From: Gigaspora margarita
Taxonomy: Eukaryota > Glomeromycota > Glomeromycetes > Diversisporales > Gigasporaceae
Direction of reading: 5' to 3'
Length of the DNA: 64,000 nucleotides
NCBI GenBank assembly: GCA_009809945.1
Contig: WTPW01001568.1
Coordinates: forward strand, 2,359-66,358
Below are positions 1 through 12,566 of this stretch, one piece after another. The position numbers and the translations under genes are program-made. The stretch's first letter is position 1, and the number at the start of each line of letters is the position of its first letter. Under the pieces are notes generated by a model. That model had not been told where the DNA came from. It did not search any database and worked only from the letters and a program-made list of their open reading frames with translations.

Positions 1-300
1 GGTGGGTTCTGCAAGTCCTTCGGTGGTCTTCTTCATCGTTTTTCGGTATAATTTTGTCTTTTTCGGTGGGAGGTTCTTTCTCTCTTCATCGGTGGGTTCT
101 GTAAGTCCTTCGGTGGTTCTTTTTCGTCGTTTTTCGGTGGGTAATTTTGTCGTTTTCGTCCCGTGTTTCTTCTCGTTTTCGTCCTGTGTTTCTTCTTGTT
201 TTCATTCTGTGTTTCTTCTCGTTTTCGTCCCGTGTTTCTTCTTATTTTCGTTCCTGTATTCGTCCCGTATTTCTCCTCGTTTTTTTCGTTCCTGTATTCG
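1..300. repeat. Pyrimidine-rich minisatellite
   Basis: Tandem low-complexity DNA. The first ~150 bases alternate words such as TTCGGTGGGTTCT and CTTCGGTGG; from about 160 to 300 a unit close to TCGTCCCGTGTTTCTTC repeats several times with small changes. Open frames through it only encode Phe/Ser/Val-rich strings and are a consequence of the repeat. The array is cut by the window start. Confidence 0.75.
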
Positions 301-1020
301 ACTAAAAAAAAAAATAAATTAAAATTTAAGAAAAAAAAAATAAAATAAAATAAATTAATTAAAAAAAAAAACTTAAAATAAAAATCCCGTTTTGCGTCCC
401 GTCCCGTATTTCATCCCGTTTTCATTCCGTTTTTCTTCTCATTTCGTTCTGCTTTCTTTATAAATTTAAAAAAAAAAAATAAATTAAATTAATAAATTAT
501 TATTAATAAAATAAAAAAAAAACTTAAAAAAAATAATAATAAAAAAATAAGGATACACGTGATCGATTTTGATTGGTCGATCACGGGATCGCCATGGCGA
601 CATGTCTCCATAAAATAACACCCTTTTTTTATTATAAATTTTTAATTTTTTTTTAGTTTTTACCTTTTTATTTTTTTATTATTATTTTTTTTTATTTTTT
701 TTATAATTATTAATTTATTTTTAATTTTTTTTAATTCTCTGATAGCAGCTTTTGCTATCAGAATTTTATTTATTATCTGTTATTAAATTATTATCATAGA
801 TCTAAATTAGATTCACATAATTTTTTTTTATTTATATATTTATTTATTTTTTTGTCTTTTTTTATTTATTCTATTTATTCTTTTTTTACTAATCTAATTT
901 TTTAAGTTTTTTTTTTTATTATCATGTATTTTATTTAAATTATTTATTTTTGTTATTTACCGATATTATTTTTTTTTAATTTTTCCCTATTACACTTTTT
1001 AGGAATAATCGTCATTAGTA
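301..1020. other. A/T low-complexity stretch, no gene seen
   Basis: Long poly-A and poly-T runs with little other structure. Two hairpins stand out: GTGATCGA/TCGATCAC with a 10-base loop near 557-582, and TCTGATAGCA/TGCTATCAGA with a 5-base loop at 738-762. I see no coding sequence. Confidence 0.6.
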
Positions 1021-1239
1021 TCGTCCATTTTGGAACAACCTTTCTTCATCATTGGTGCCATTCATTTTGGAGCAACAGTTTCAGATTTTGTTGTTGGAGT
1101 CGTTAGTCAGTGCTTTGAGTTGGAGTCGACCAATTTCAGTATATTATTCATTGCTAGTACTATTAGTTTAGTGTTTTTTCTTGTCATATTTTTGTTAACG
1201 CACCCTAGTTCTAAATACTATCTGTACTTTAGTTTTTCT

Positions 1240-1620
1240 GTTTTTTAGGCTCTTCATGTGATTTCATGATTATCTCATGCCGATTTTAACGTTGTTTCAA
1301 AATTTTGCTTTGGGTGCCTTTTAGTTTCTTTGGGCGTTTCTTGTATAATTACATATATTTTGTCACTGATTTTGACATTGCTTTGAGTTTGTTTTAGAGT
1401 TTCTTGTCATAGATTTCGTTTTGGATGCCCTATCAGTTTTCTTGGGTGCTCTCTGTGTGAGTTCGTGGTTGCTTCAGATGTCTTGTCGCCAATTTTGATA
1501 TTGCTTTGGTGCGTTTTGGAGTGTCTTGTAGATTTTACCTTGAGTATTTTGTTAGTTTTCTTGGACATTTTTGTGTAGCTTTATAGTTGCTTTAGGTGTT
1601 TTTTACTGATTTGTTGAACT
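1240..1620. repeat. Degenerate tandem repeat, unit about 120 bases
   Basis: About three to four diverged copies of a GT-rich unit. Recurring landmarks are CTTGGGTGCT, a GTGATTTCATGGTTGC-like word, TTTTGACATTGCTTT and TTTCTTGTCATAGATTT. Related looser text runs upstream to about 1030. No coding potential is evident. Confidence 0.5.
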
Positions 1621-2434
1621 TTTTTTTTTTGTTAGCAATCACGGTTTCTGCCTTTGTTAGTATGTATTATCACTAGTGTTTTATTAGTTATTTGCTATAG
1701 AATTGTATATTACTGTATAGATGTTAGATTCCAAATTGTAACCGATTTATTAGAGAATTATTTATAATAAATAAATAAAAAAAAAATTTTTTTATTAAGT
1801 TGCTTTATATTATTGTTATGACAAAGTGATAATTAGATGATTGTAAAAAATATATAAATATGGTATTTAAATTTATTCTTTCCTAATATTACTTTAGTAG
1901 GGTACATATCGGGTACATGATATATTACAGAATTTATTTATATGATATATACCCGATATATATATACCATATATACTATATGTATACTATATATGTCTGA
2001 CATGTGTCCAATATCCTATATGAACTCTACACATATCGGGTATGTGTATAAATATATCCTACACATATCGGGCACATATCATATATATATCATATATATA
2101 TCGGGTACTCGATATTATACCGATATGATAATTTTGATCTGTGCTATTGCTAGGCACTAATTAAAAGTGTTAGAAAGACAATTTTGCTTATATAACTTGT
2201 TTTTGCTCTAACTTTATATGATCCTAACTCTAAATAATTGAACATAATTTTAGGCCAAAAATATATAAACTAAATATCTCTAACCAGAGATACTTAGAAT
2301 TGTCTATTATAAAATATTAAGAATATTTTATAAAAAAAATTAATTTTTATTAAATATTTTATATTAAAAATTTTATATTAAAATTTTATAATAAAATTTT
2401 TAAACTTTATTATAAATAAAAATTTGCAGCATTG
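1621..2434. other. Intergenic AT-rich DNA with TATCGGGTA palindromic words
   Basis: No gene is supported. Between about 1895 and 2120 the words ATATCGGGTA and ACACATATCGGG recur in both orientations separated by (TA)n runs. A similar set of words reappears at 21480-21600. Confidence 0.5.
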
Positions 2435-3350
2435 TTAAATCACACCACTGATATTCAATACTACTATAATTTTTATTATGAGCTGCAGTATAATATAAAA
2501 ATCAGGTGTAATGCAAATTTTTTAGATATTTTTTAAAAAATGACTATAACACAAAAATTCATTTATGAAATCATCTTTGAGGCTCTAACAAAAAAAATTC
2601 TTTGTGAAATTTTGATATAACTTATACTCCTGCTCCATCTCAGGCCTTAATCCTAACTCTAATATTAATTGAAATTTACTTTTTGTTTTTATTTTAATTT
2701 GCATATTATACAAATTTTATATTACTGGTGTTGAATATAAGGATAGGAATTGGTCAAAAATTTTTAGTCGATTAGCCAGTCAACTAAAACTGTTAGTTAT
2801 TGACTGACTAAAAATCGACTAATTCGATTAATTGACTAATCGATTAGTTGACTAATTGACTAATCGATTAGTTGACTAATTGATTAGTTGACTAATCGAC
2901 TAATCGACTACTTGATTAGTCAATTAATTGATTAGTTAATTAATTGGCTAGTCAATAAATATACAAAAAAAAAAATGAATACCAGAAATATAGTAATGAA
3001 AATATAAAATAGATAATTAATCTAATCAACTAATTGACTAATTAACTAATTGATTAATCAACTAATCGATTAGTCAACTAATTAACTAGTCGATTAGTTG
3101 ACTAATCGATTAGTTAACTAATCAATTAGTTGACTAATCGACTAATCAACTAGTCGACTAATCAACTAATCGACTAATTGACTAATTGACTAATTGACTA
3201 ATCGACTAATTGACTAATCAACTAATCGACTAATTGACTAATCGATCAACTGACTATGAAAAAATTTAGTCGATTAGTTGACTAATCGTCAACTAATTAA
3301 CTAATAACTATATGATTCCTATTCTTAGTTGAATATCACAAGTGCAATAT
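2435..3350. mobile_element. MITE with AACAAAAAAAATTC core (family 4, copy a), split by an insertion
   Basis: The ends form an inverted repeat around GATATTCAA: the left end reads CACACCACTGATATTCAA and the right end, complemented, TGCACTTGTGATATTCAAC. The core near 2580-2660 contains GAGGCTCTAACAAAAAAAAT followed by CCTAA-rich text, shared with copies near 19.6, 22.0, 33.4, 42.6 and 63.5 kb. A second element (2739-3327) sits inside near the right end. No open frame of note; non-autonomous. Confidence 0.65.
2739..3327. mobile_element. Non-autonomous hAT-like element made of palindromic minisatellite
   Basis: Ends are AAGGATAGGAAT and its near complement ATTCCTATTCTTA. It is flanked by GTTGAATAT at 2730-2738 and again at 3328-3336, so the target duplication is 8 or 9 bases; 8 is characteristic of the hAT superfamily. 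Nearly the whole interior is a two-block array of words like GACTAATCGATTAGTTGAC, each self-complementary, on both sides of a short unique spacer at 2945-3020. No coding capacity. Confidence 0.7.
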
Positions 3351-3871
3351 ATAATTTTTGAAAATTTGTATTAGAGTTTAATAATTTTTAATGAATTTTA
3401 TTTTTAAATTCATTTCTTAGTTAGTAAATATAAATTTATCAAAAAGATATACTTCTAAAATTACAAGTAAATTAAATAAATATATATTTATTTATTATAA
3501 AAATTTGATATAAGGTTAATAATAAATTTTTTTCTAAATTTAAATTTTTTAACTATACTAATTTAAGCTTTTTGTAATAAATTTAGTATAGTTTATAGAT
3601 ACTCATTAAATAAACAATTTATTGCAATATTTTTTAAAAAAAAATATTTAAGAGTAGGATATATATAGATCATTTTTCATATAATCTATATGGTATATTA
3701 AATTTTTATATAATAAATAAAAAATACTTCTAATAAAACTTTTAATAGCTTAACCAATTTGTATCAAATTTATATAATTTATAGTTTAATACAGTTTGTT
3801 TATAATAGTGAAGTTGTGCAATATGTATTGCTTTAAAAAAAATTAACTTCATATATAATTAAAATCTCTAA
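3351..3871. other. AT-rich spacer, no gene seen
   Basis: Very AT-rich with many short inverted words and no open frame with recognisable protein. I see nothing that supports a gene. Confidence 0.5.
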
Positions 3872-4023
3872 GGCCCGTGTTATTAATCACCTGATTATTT
3901 TTTATCAGAGGCCTACTCCCCCTCCCTCTTCTTTAATATATATATAGTCAGGTTCTTATATATAATTTCAACTTTTTTTACCCCCTCCCCTCCTAAAAAA
4001 TCACCTGATTTTTGTCACTCCCC
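3872..4023. mobile_element. Tourist-like MITE (family 3, copy 1)
   Basis: A 152-base element whose ends, GGCCCGTGTTATTAATCACC and the complement of GTGACAAAAATCAGGTGA, form an imperfect inverted repeat. It is flanked by TAA on both sides. Two further copies (12414-12566 and 43669-43821) are nearly the same length and are flanked by TTA. Three-base TWA duplications are the signature of PIF/Harbinger elements. Its centre has C-rich runs such as CCCCCTCCC. Confidence 0.75.
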
Positions 4024-4339
4024 TAAGATTGCTATGTTTTTTCTGAATAGTGCAAAAAATTGCTAATTCTAATTGGTTAAATCATAATGTTTACATAATA
4101 TTATATGTTTTGGTTAACAAAGTTGATCTACAATCTATTTTATATGAATTAAAAAATAGTGTTACTCTATCTTTAAAAAAAAAAATTTTTAGAAACCAAT
4201 TATCAGAATTGATAAAAATTTTTATAAAATTTATAATTTGTTGCACCTTGCACCATGGTACATCTCTGGTCACAGGGTATATAAACAATAATTATCTAGT
4301 GATGATCATTTAATTTTTTTACTTTTTTTTTTGCTTGCT

Positions 4340-5290
4340 TTTTTATATAATATTATTTAATTAACTCATTTGTTTTTTCAAGTACAGTTAGTATTTTTTT
4401 GAAATTGTTTCTCATATTACTATGCTTGAAGAATTGCTTCCGTAGATTATTTTGTATTTAAAGTTGTTAACTATATAGTTTAAGTAACCAGTTAGTATGT
4501 GTTTATTGTTTTTGTACCATGTTGTCTTGTCAATGGTGCTATTATTGTAGTCTTTATTGACTAACTTGTTTTTTCACTTCATGAAAATGTTATCTAACTA
4601 ATCTCATTTTTTTTAAGAATAGTTGCTCTTGTTAAAACCATAGTTGGAAATTGCTGGTATAAAATTTATCATTTTTGGTATCATATTATTTTGGATTTGC
4701 TATTATTATAGTTGGAATAACTAGTTAGTAGGTTTATTGTTTTTGATAATATGTTATCTTGCTAGTAATATTGTTATTGATATTTTTGTTAGCTATTTTG
4801 TTTTTTTCGCTTCATAAATTATTGTTAACTTCTCCTACTTTTTTTTAAAGACAGTTAATAGTTAAAATTTCTCTTGTTAAAATTATTATATGCTATAGTT
4901 GGAGAATTGCTGGTATTGAATTAGTTGTTTTTGTATCATATTATTTTAAAGCTGTAGTTGCTATAGTTAAAGTAACTAGTTGGTGAGTTTTATTATTTTT
5001 GGTACTGTGTTATTTTGCTAGTAGTATTGTTATTAAAGTTTTTGTTAGCTACTTTGTTTCTTTAGCCTCGTGAAATATTGTAAAGTACTAGTTTTTCTTA
5101 TCAATCCTCTTTTTTTCAAAGTCTGAACAATTGGAATTGCTCTTGTTAAAGTTGCCATAGTTAGTTGGAGTTGTAAAATCATGTCACTGTAGTTAGAGAG
5201 TTGCTAGTATAGATTTTGTTGCTTTTAGTACTGTGTTTTTGGAGTTGCTATAGTTGAAGTGATCTTTTTTTTTGCTTTATAAGCAAATTC
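4340..5290. repeat. Degenerate tandem array, unit about 250 bases
   Basis: Four diverged copies recur with the order: a T-run followed by AAGNACAGTTAGTA-like text, GTTGCTCTTGTTAAA, TTGCTGGTATAAAATT, GTACTGTGTTATTTTGCTAG and a Leu/Phe-codon-like TTTTTGTTAGCTA. Copy starts lie near 4377, 4606, 4847 and 5110. No gene is supported inside it. Confidence 0.55.
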
Positions 5291-5487
5291 AGATTAGGCT
5301 GATTTTTCTTGTAGCCTTTAGGAACAGTATTTTAGATATGTATTTGTTTGTACTGTTCATTATGAAATTTTGTTAAGTTGTTAGGTTAGAGCTAGAGTTA
5401 GAGTAAGTTAGAGTAGATTAGTTGTAGTTGTATTAAATATTTAGAAAAGGAAGTGAAGTAGAAGTAATAGTCAAAGCGAAATGACTA

Positions 5488-5806
5488 CCGTATATTGCTG
5501 AAAATAAGCTACCTTCGAAAATAAGCTACCCCCCTGATTTTTTTCAAAAATCTTAAAAAAACCGTTAGCAGTTGCTACATATAAAAGTCTAAATTTTACT
5601 AAGTAAACCTCAAAAGTGCCATTAAGTAAACTTGTTCAGCACATAAAAATACACGTAGAGTAAAAATTTGGTATCATTTGGACAACATTTTATTAGTACG
5701 TTTTTCAATTTTTTCAAAAAACTCAATGTTTTGAAAATAAGCTACCCCACGTTTTTTCATGTAATTTTTTGGCCAAAAAAGGTAGCTTATTTTCGGACAT
5801 ATACAG
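5488..5806. mobile_element. pogo/mariner-like MITE (family 6, copy 1)
   Basis: A 319-base element with terminal inverted repeats of about 25 bases that end in GAAAATAAGCTACC. The dinucleotide TA abuts both ends (5486-5487 and 5807-5808), as expected for Tc1/mariner elements. GAAAATAAGCTACC occurs again just inside the left end. Related sequence is found at 10745-11130 and 13929-14431. No transposase frame. Confidence 0.7.
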
Positions 5807-5808
5807 TA

Positions 5809-6414
5809 TAGGGTAAGTGAAATGAGCTCTATCTGTATTGCTAAGTATAAACAAAGCAATACAATCTGTACTTTGCATGTAGTTGATAGAATAGTTTAAA
5901 CTATATATTATAAATTTAGTGCAGCTGATAGAATTGTTAAAACTGTATTACTTAATAAATAACGATTATGTGAGTATTTGAAAATATAGTAATATTTAAT
6001 AAGTATTGCATTAGTAAAATAAATTAAATATGTATGCATATCTGGCATGCATTGATCATGCTAATCATATGATCTGAGGTGCATCATAGTGCAGGTGCAC
6101 TATAGTGCATGTGTACTATTTTTTAAAATACAATTTTTATTTTAATTTTATGAATTCATAGAATTAATAATTAAATTTGTATATCATAAAGCTATAAAAT
6201 AATACTTATAGGTGTTATTTTAAAAAATCAAAACTCTCTAAAATAGTATGTATATACAATCTTGAATTAGCACTTATGGGTATTTTGAATTAATGCATAT
6301 CTTATAGATAAAAAGTAAAGAAATCAAAATATATTTTAGAACTAGATTTAGTATTAAGTAAGCTATTTCTAAGCCTAACAAAAATTGTTCCTTATATTGA
6401 AGCAAGTAGGTTTA
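5809..6414. other. AT-rich spacer, no gene seen
   Basis: Non-coding by inspection. A short cluster of self-complementary words (CATGCATTGATCATGC, GTGCACTATAGTGCA) lies at 6046-6112. Nothing else is recognisable. Confidence 0.45.
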
Positions 6415-6432
6415 CTTAGTGCCTATCTAATT

Positions 6433-7810
6433 TTTTTTTTCACTTTAAAGGCCTAATGATCATGTCCTTTTTTATTAATTATTGAAGACAGTTACATTAT
6501 TAAATGCTATTACTACTTTCAGTTTTTTCCAACCTTACAATTAAAAAAAGACCTAGCCGGTTACTCTAGGCACCTGTTCATGACCTGTCAGAATAGGATT
6601 CGCTTCTCTATATACCAGGGGTATTCCACTTCATGTATATATATTTCACTAGTGAAGACCTATCAACTCATCATGACCACCTTTTTTCTTAAAAACTTTT
6701 TTCATCTAGATCCTGGTGAAACAGTTTACTAACTATTATCCGCAGAATAAAAATAAGAAAAGAAAACAATTTATAGAAAGAGTATATAAAGGAACAATAA
6801 CAAAAGGTAATATAAAAAAAAGAGAAAAAAACTACACAACCTAAACGAATAACCCAATAAAAAGGAAAAGATAAAAAATCATAAAAAAATATGGCCTGAT
6901 ATACATATATTAAAAGAAAAAGAAAGGAAAAAAGAAAGAAAAGCTATAATAGCTTCTTTACATTCGAGTGCAATAATAAAAATTATATAATACTGCCAAG
7001 AAATTGCCTTATCTAAGTATTATATGTATAAAAAAAAAAGGAAAAAAAGAAAGTTCTAGTACCATATCCTATCATGAATAAGCACCCCCTTTTTTGAAAT
7101 TTCAAACTCAACGTTCTTGATAACTATCTTATCAAACTTAATATAATTTTTTTTATTTAAATTTTATAGATCTATAAAATATAAATAAAAAAATTTTTAT
7201 TAAGTTTGATAAGATAGTTATCAAGAACGTTGAGTTTGAAATTTCAAAAAAGGGGGTGCTTATTCATGATAGGATACAGTATTTAATTTCCACTGATCAG
7301 TTTACTCCTCTGTGCTGCATCTTATTACACGTCTGTTCCTGTTTATTAACTCGCATACTTTCTTCCCAATTAGGATAGAAATAACAATGCTGATCTTTTG
7401 GTGGGGGTAAGCTAGATTTTTTACTTTTTGTCAAAAATTTTAGAAAAAAAACTTTAAGTGAGAATATGATAGTTGAGTTCGGGCAGTTATGTTCTTGTTC
7501 AAAAGGCCTTTAGGAAAGTATTAAAAACTCATTTATAGGTTCAACACCTAGCCAACTGTGATACTTTCGTCAGTGAAAGAAAAGTTCTACTAGAATTTCT
7601 TGTATCAAGGGTGCCCACTGCCAGTTATTTTGCACAACTGACACTTCTGGCTTGCATGCTGAATATATAAAGGAGTCCCCAAAAGATAAAAAAAAAAGAT
7701 TGATCTTTATAAAAACTAGTATTGGTAGCTGCTTCATCTTTTACTAATAAATTTTTTGTTTTTCTTTTGTTTAGCAATTTGAACAAGTGATTGATAAGAA
7801 GGATTAATTG
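6433..7810 (-). mobile_element. Short LINE-like non-autonomous retroelement (family 5, copy 4)
   Basis: Flanked by a perfect 18-base target duplication CTTAGTGCCTATCTAATT at 6415-6432 and 7811-7828. On the minus strand the 5' end resembles the other family copies (TTCTTATCAATCACTTGTTC), the middle carries the family block around AAAAGATCAGCATTGTT (7387-7404), and the 3' end reads GGACATGATCATTA followed by an A-rich tail, which is close to the 3' end of the LINE at 48337-58168. No open frame. A perfect palindromic MITE (7067-7274) has jumped into it, so its own length is about 1.17 kb. Confidence 0.75.
7067..7274. mobile_element. Palindromic MITE with near-identical arms
   Basis: Arms of about 80 bases beginning TCCTATCATGAATAAGC and running past GATAACTATCTTATCAAAC are identical by eye, around an AT-rich centre with ATAGATCTAT. 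TA borders both ends, suggesting a TA-targeting (Tc1/mariner-like) origin. The lack of arm divergence points to a young insertion or to arm gene conversion. No coding capacity. Confidence 0.75.
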
Positions 7811-7989
7811 CTTAGTGCCTATCTAATTCTAGTATATTTTTTTTAATCTTATAATAATTAAAGAGTACAATTCAAAAAGTTAACCATATTTCAAAATAAT
7901 ACATATCTCTGATATGAGCATACTTAAAATAATATGCAGATCAATTAATCAATATACAGATAAGTATTATTTTGTATCTATATAATATC

Positions 7990-8283
7990 AGGACCCCAGA
8001 CATTTCTCATATAGGTCATAACTGGATTTGGCCAATTTTGATCTAATTTGCTAAAAACAATAAAATCTATTTACTTTAATAACTTCTAATCTAGTAATTA
8101 GAATTGAATAAACTTTTTTTTGTTAGATGCACCTCACTAAGAGCTTCATTTTAAAAAAGTTCATTCAAATTGGACCACTGAATGCCAAGATAATTGCCAA
8201 AAACTGTTTTTTGCTTCTCAAATTTTAGGTATTTTTGCTGAAAAATTTCAAGTAAGACCTCTATACTAGATGTTCAGAGTCCT
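7990..8283. mobile_element. AGGACCCC-end MITE (family 1)
   Basis: Begins AGGACCCCAGACATTTCTCA and ends TGTTCAGAGTCCT. Most of the interior matches the copy at 34834-35120, for example TTTGTTAGATGCACCTCACT and CAAGATAATTGCCAAAAACT. The 34.8-kb copy has an 8-base target duplication; here I do not see a clear one. Confidence 0.65.
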
Positions 8284-10032
8284 ATACATCAGCAAATTAT
8301 ATATACGTAATCTTACGTAAGATATTACGGCCCGTAATATGATGAAAATCTTACGTTTGATACGATTTATTATGTAATATATTATGTCATATTACGGTAA
8401 TATTATGGTTATTATTTCGAAATATTTCGAAATATATTGCTAATAAAAAAAATACAAAATTACCTCCTTACAGGGGTCGTGTACTCATGCAGATCAATAA
8501 ACTAATGCACGCAGGAGGTAATATTTTGATATTTTCGTATTGTTTCGCAATATTTTGCAAATTTTTGCAAATTTTCAAAATTTTTTAAAAAATAAATAAA
8601 TGATATACATATTCACATAATCATGCTTTTTTACAGGTTTTCACAATATTTCGCATGGTTTTGCAATTTAATATAAAATTTTATATTTTTTTATTTATTA
8701 TTATATTTTAATTATATTTAAAAATTTTTAAACAATATTACATATTTTATTATATATTATATTTTAAATATTATACATTCTTTACAGTATTATTTTTACA
8801 TTATTACATATTATTTTAAATACTTACAAATATTTTAAACTATTTTCGCACTTTGTCGCTTCTAATTCTATTACTATATACAAAAACTAACCCTACACAC
8901 TTATTTTCGTTCACCCTATAGTTAGCTATTATCTTCGCTTCTTTGTTTTCTATTGTCTTCGCTTTGGTTATTTCTTTTGTTTTGGCTATAACCTTCGTTT
9001 TGCTCTCTTTTTCTAAATACTTCAAAGAAGTGAAAAATAAAAAAAAAACATTTCTCAGAAGGGTAAAACAAACAAAAAACAAAAATATAAGCAAACTAAA
9101 TAAAAAAAATAAATGAAGCCCCCAAATTTTCTATTTCTTTAAGTTTATATTCTTGCAATTTTGAAATCGTCAAAGGTTTTCTCAAAGTGCCGAAATAAAT
9201 AAAAAAAAAATAAAAATTAAAGAAATAAGTAAAAAGAAAACAAACAAAAAAAATGAAATATAAGCAAACTTAATAAAAAAAATAAACCCCAAATTTCTAT
9301 TTCTTTAAAGTAGAGTTCGTGACAACATTGCCGAAATCAAGTTGTATATATTCTTGCAAAGTGCTGGAAAAGTCTGGGTTTGCTTGCAAAGTGTCGAAAA
9401 AGCCTAGGTTATTTTTCTCACAAAGTGCCAGAATAAAATAAATTAATAAAAAAAATAAAAAAAATAAAAAAAACAAAAACAAAAAGAACAAAAACGTTAA
9501 GCAAAAAAAAAAATAAAGCACTAACTAAACCTTTATTTCTTTAAAGAGGTGTTCTTCGAAATTTAAAAATTGTTGGTGAAATCAGTTGTGTGTTCTTGCA
9601 ATGTGTTGGAAGGCTGAGTTGGCTTGCGCAAAGTTTCGAAAGGTTGTTAGATTTCTTGCAAAGTGCCATAAGTTAGGGTTGGTGTTTTTGTAGAAATAAA
9701 ATAAAAAAATTAAAAAATAATAAATGAAAAAAATAAAAAACAAAACAAAACTAAACAAAACTAAACAAAACGAAACGAACCAAAAAAAAACAAACCGAAA
9801 ATGAAAAAACAATATAAAATTGATAGAAGATCTAAATTATATACAAAAAAAATAAACAAAGATCTAATTTGATTTTGTACTATGATCATCAAAACATTTC
9901 GAAACATTTCAAAACATTTCAAAAATAATAGTCAAACGCGTTCTTGGTATGATCCAGGATACAGATCTACTGATCTAGCTTGATTTTTTAGTTTTAAAAT
10001 ATTTCGAAACAATTCGAAATGTAAAAAAAAGA

Positions 10033-10744
10033 NNNNNNNNNNNNNNNNNNNNNNNNNNNNNNNNNNNNNNNNNNNNNNNNNNNNNNNNNNNNNNNNNNNN
10101 NNNNNNNNNNNNNNNNNNNNNNNNNNNNNNNNNNNNNNNNNNNNNNNNNNNNNNNNNNNNNNNNNNNNNNNNNNNNNNNNNNNNNNNNNNNNNNNNNNNN
10201 NNNNNNNNNNNNNNNNNNNNNNNNNNNNNNNNNNNNNNNNNNNNNNNNNNNNNNNNNNNNNNNNNNNNNNNNNNNNNNNNNNNNNNNNNNNNNNNNNNNN
10301 NNNNNNNNNNNNNNNNNNNNNNNNNNNNNNNNNNNNNNNNNNNNNNNNNNNNNNNNNNNNNNNNNNNNNNNNNNNNNNNNNNNNNNNNNNNNNNNNNNNN
10401 NNNNNNNNNNNNNNNNNNNNNNNNNNNNNNNNNNNNNNNNNNNNNNNNNNNNNNNNNNNNNNNNNNNNNNNNNNNNNNNNNNNNNNNNNNNNNNNNNNNN
10501 NNNNNNNNNNNNNNNNNNNNNNNNNNNNNNNNNNNNNNNNNNNNNNNNNNNNNNNNNNNNNNNNNNNNNNNNNNNNNNNNNNNNNNNNNNNNNNNNNNNN
10601 NNNNNNNNNNNNNNNNNNNNNNNNNNNNNNNNNNNNNNNNNNNNNNNNNNNNNNNNNNNNNNNNNNNNNNNNNNNNNNNNNNNNNNNNNNNNNNNNNNNN
10701 NNNNNNNNNNNNNNNNNNNNNNNNNNNNNNNNNNNNNNNNNNNN
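10033..10744. other. Assembly gap (N run)
   Basis: 712 undetermined bases. It hides the join between the low-complexity core of X1 and a pogo-like element. Confidence 0.99.
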
Positions 10745-11130
10745 CAAGTAGTCGCTACATAGTAAAGTCTAAATTTTACTATGTAAATCGATTATAAGCG
10801 CTTAAGTAAATATGTTCAGAAGATAAAATACATATTCTCCAAAATTTTCATACAAATTGGAGAAGTTTTTATTATTTAACTTTTAATTTTTACGTTCGCC
10901 GAATAATTTTTTTAACAAATTTTAATTTTTTTTGTCGAACTTAAAAATTAAAAGTCAAATAATAAAAAGTTCTCCGATTTATATGAAATTTCCAGGATAT
11001 GTGTATTTTGATCTTTCAAATAAGTTTACTTAAGCGATTATAATCATTTAATATAGTAGAATTTGGACTTTACTATGTAGTGACTATTGTCGATCGTGGG
11101 GTAGCTTATTTTTGGGTCAAAGACGAACAC
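10745..11130. mobile_element. Partial pogo-like foldback element (family 6)
   Basis: Starts with GTCGCTACATAGTAAAGTC and ends with its near complement GACTTTACTATGTAG, then GGGGTAGCTTATTTTTGGG. The two arms share TTATTATTTAACTTTTAAT and TTTTACGTTCG words. The same foldback occurs at 13929-14431 inside a hAT-type MITE. The left end is lost in the N gap. Confidence 0.55.
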
Positions 11131-12413
11131 ATATGGTACCCGAATATTTCTGAGCAGAAAGTCATTGAACACAAAAGACAAGCATGGGTTTCCTAAAATT
11201 TTGGAAATTAATTTATCAGGACTATCAAGTAATATCAAGTAATACCAAATATCAGCTTTAATTCAAATGATTATATATAGGTAACTAGAAACTAGAGGAC
11301 TAGAGGTGCAATTTATTGTAATGTGCATACATGTTTGACAAGTTACTATTAAATATAGTGGCCAAATTTGGCAAATTATTATATTAAATATAGTGGCCAA
11401 ATTTTGGTACAGATATCAAATTGCTTTATATTTAAAAGTAAATAAAATTGAAACTAATATGTTTAACTTAAAAATCTTTCTGTAATATTATAGTACTAGT
11501 TCTATAGTATTAATTTACAGAAAGATTTTTTTACATATGTATATATATTTATTAATTATAACCAATTTTAAATTATATATAGATTTAGGTCACGTGACTC
11601 TGGTTCTAGGCTATATGCACCATATTACGGTTCGTAAGACCTTACGTAAGATTACACTATTATAAATTTGCTAATATAGTAGCTAGTTGTCAAAAAATAC
11701 CATAAACTGGCATATAAATAACTTAGGTTTGCTACATTTTATCCATTTTAAAACCTATTAAAAAACCCAGATCTTTTGTATAGATATGGGTCTGATAACT
11801 AGAAAATTTATATATAGAAATTTATATAAAGTAGTACAGTACGGGACAGTAAAAAACATCTAATCTATAAGGTAGATATGCCTAATTCCGCGCACCTAAG
11901 TTCTACGATGAATACCACATGACATATCGATCAGTATCAGATAATTTTAGTACTATTCGATTCGTCTCATCGAGACGAATCAAATGACACCTAAATCACC
12001 CAAATCCGATTACTCAATCATGAGATATCACATTTTAACGATTATCTTAAAACATAGTCCAATTTTGGCGCAGTGTCTAATTCAGCGCACTAAAGATCTC
12101 TAATGATATCTTGTGAACCATTGATCCAAATTATACAATTTTGGTACCATTCGATTCGTCACGATGAGACAAGTCGGATGGTACTAAAATTATGCGATTA
12201 TGATCGATAGTTCACAAGATATTATCATTTAATCAAAATAACCTGTGTAAAGCAAAATTTGAAATTAACATAAAATCATTGATAACCTTTAACAGACCAG
12301 TCTGTTTTTGATGATTTTACTACCAAACTAACTGCCTTGAAGAGGCGATTCCAACAAGCCCAAAATCGTTAAAATCTAATCACAGGATCACAATATCATT
12401 AAAGATTTTCTTA

Positions 12414-12566
12414 GGGCCGTGTTATTAATCATCTGATTATTTTTTATCAGAGGCCTACCCCCTCTCCCTCTTCTTTAATATATATATAGTCAGGTTCTTA
12501 TATATAATTTCAATTTTTTTTACCCCCTCCCCCTCCTAAAAAATCACCTGATTTTTGTCACTTCCC
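12414..12566. mobile_element. Tourist-like MITE (family 3, copy 2)
   Basis: A 153-base copy of the element at 3872-4023, flanked by TTA at 12411-12413 and 12567-12569. It lies near the axis of the foldback element 11868-12981. Confidence 0.75.

Larger units (their letters stand above)
8292..11674. mobile_element. Large TIR element with internal assembly gap (X1)
   Basis: The outer ends are inverted repeats of about 50 bases: AGCAAATT then GTAATCTTACGTAAG then a CCGTAATATGRTG word, at 8292-8344 and, complemented, at 11618-11674. Next to the left end the palindromic word TTACGTAAG/ATTACGG recurs several times. The interior (8440-10032) is low-complexity text with repeated CTTGCAAAGTGC and GAAATATAAGCAAAC words and closely matches the complement of 51572-53030 inside element X2. 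A pogo-like foldback sequence lies after the gap, and a hairpin with arms AAAAATCTTTCTGTAA/TTACAGAAAGATTTTT at 11470-11530. No transposase is visible, but 712 bases are unread. Confidence 0.6.

Noticed and set aside
2750-3310. CRISPR-like array of short repeats
   Set aside because: The words are self-complementary, overlap without unique spacers and fill a transposon with target duplications in eukaryotic DNA.
9932-10747. 271-codon minus-strand frame
   Set aside because: It is an artefact of the N run; only the last ~35 codons are real sequence and they are low-complexity.
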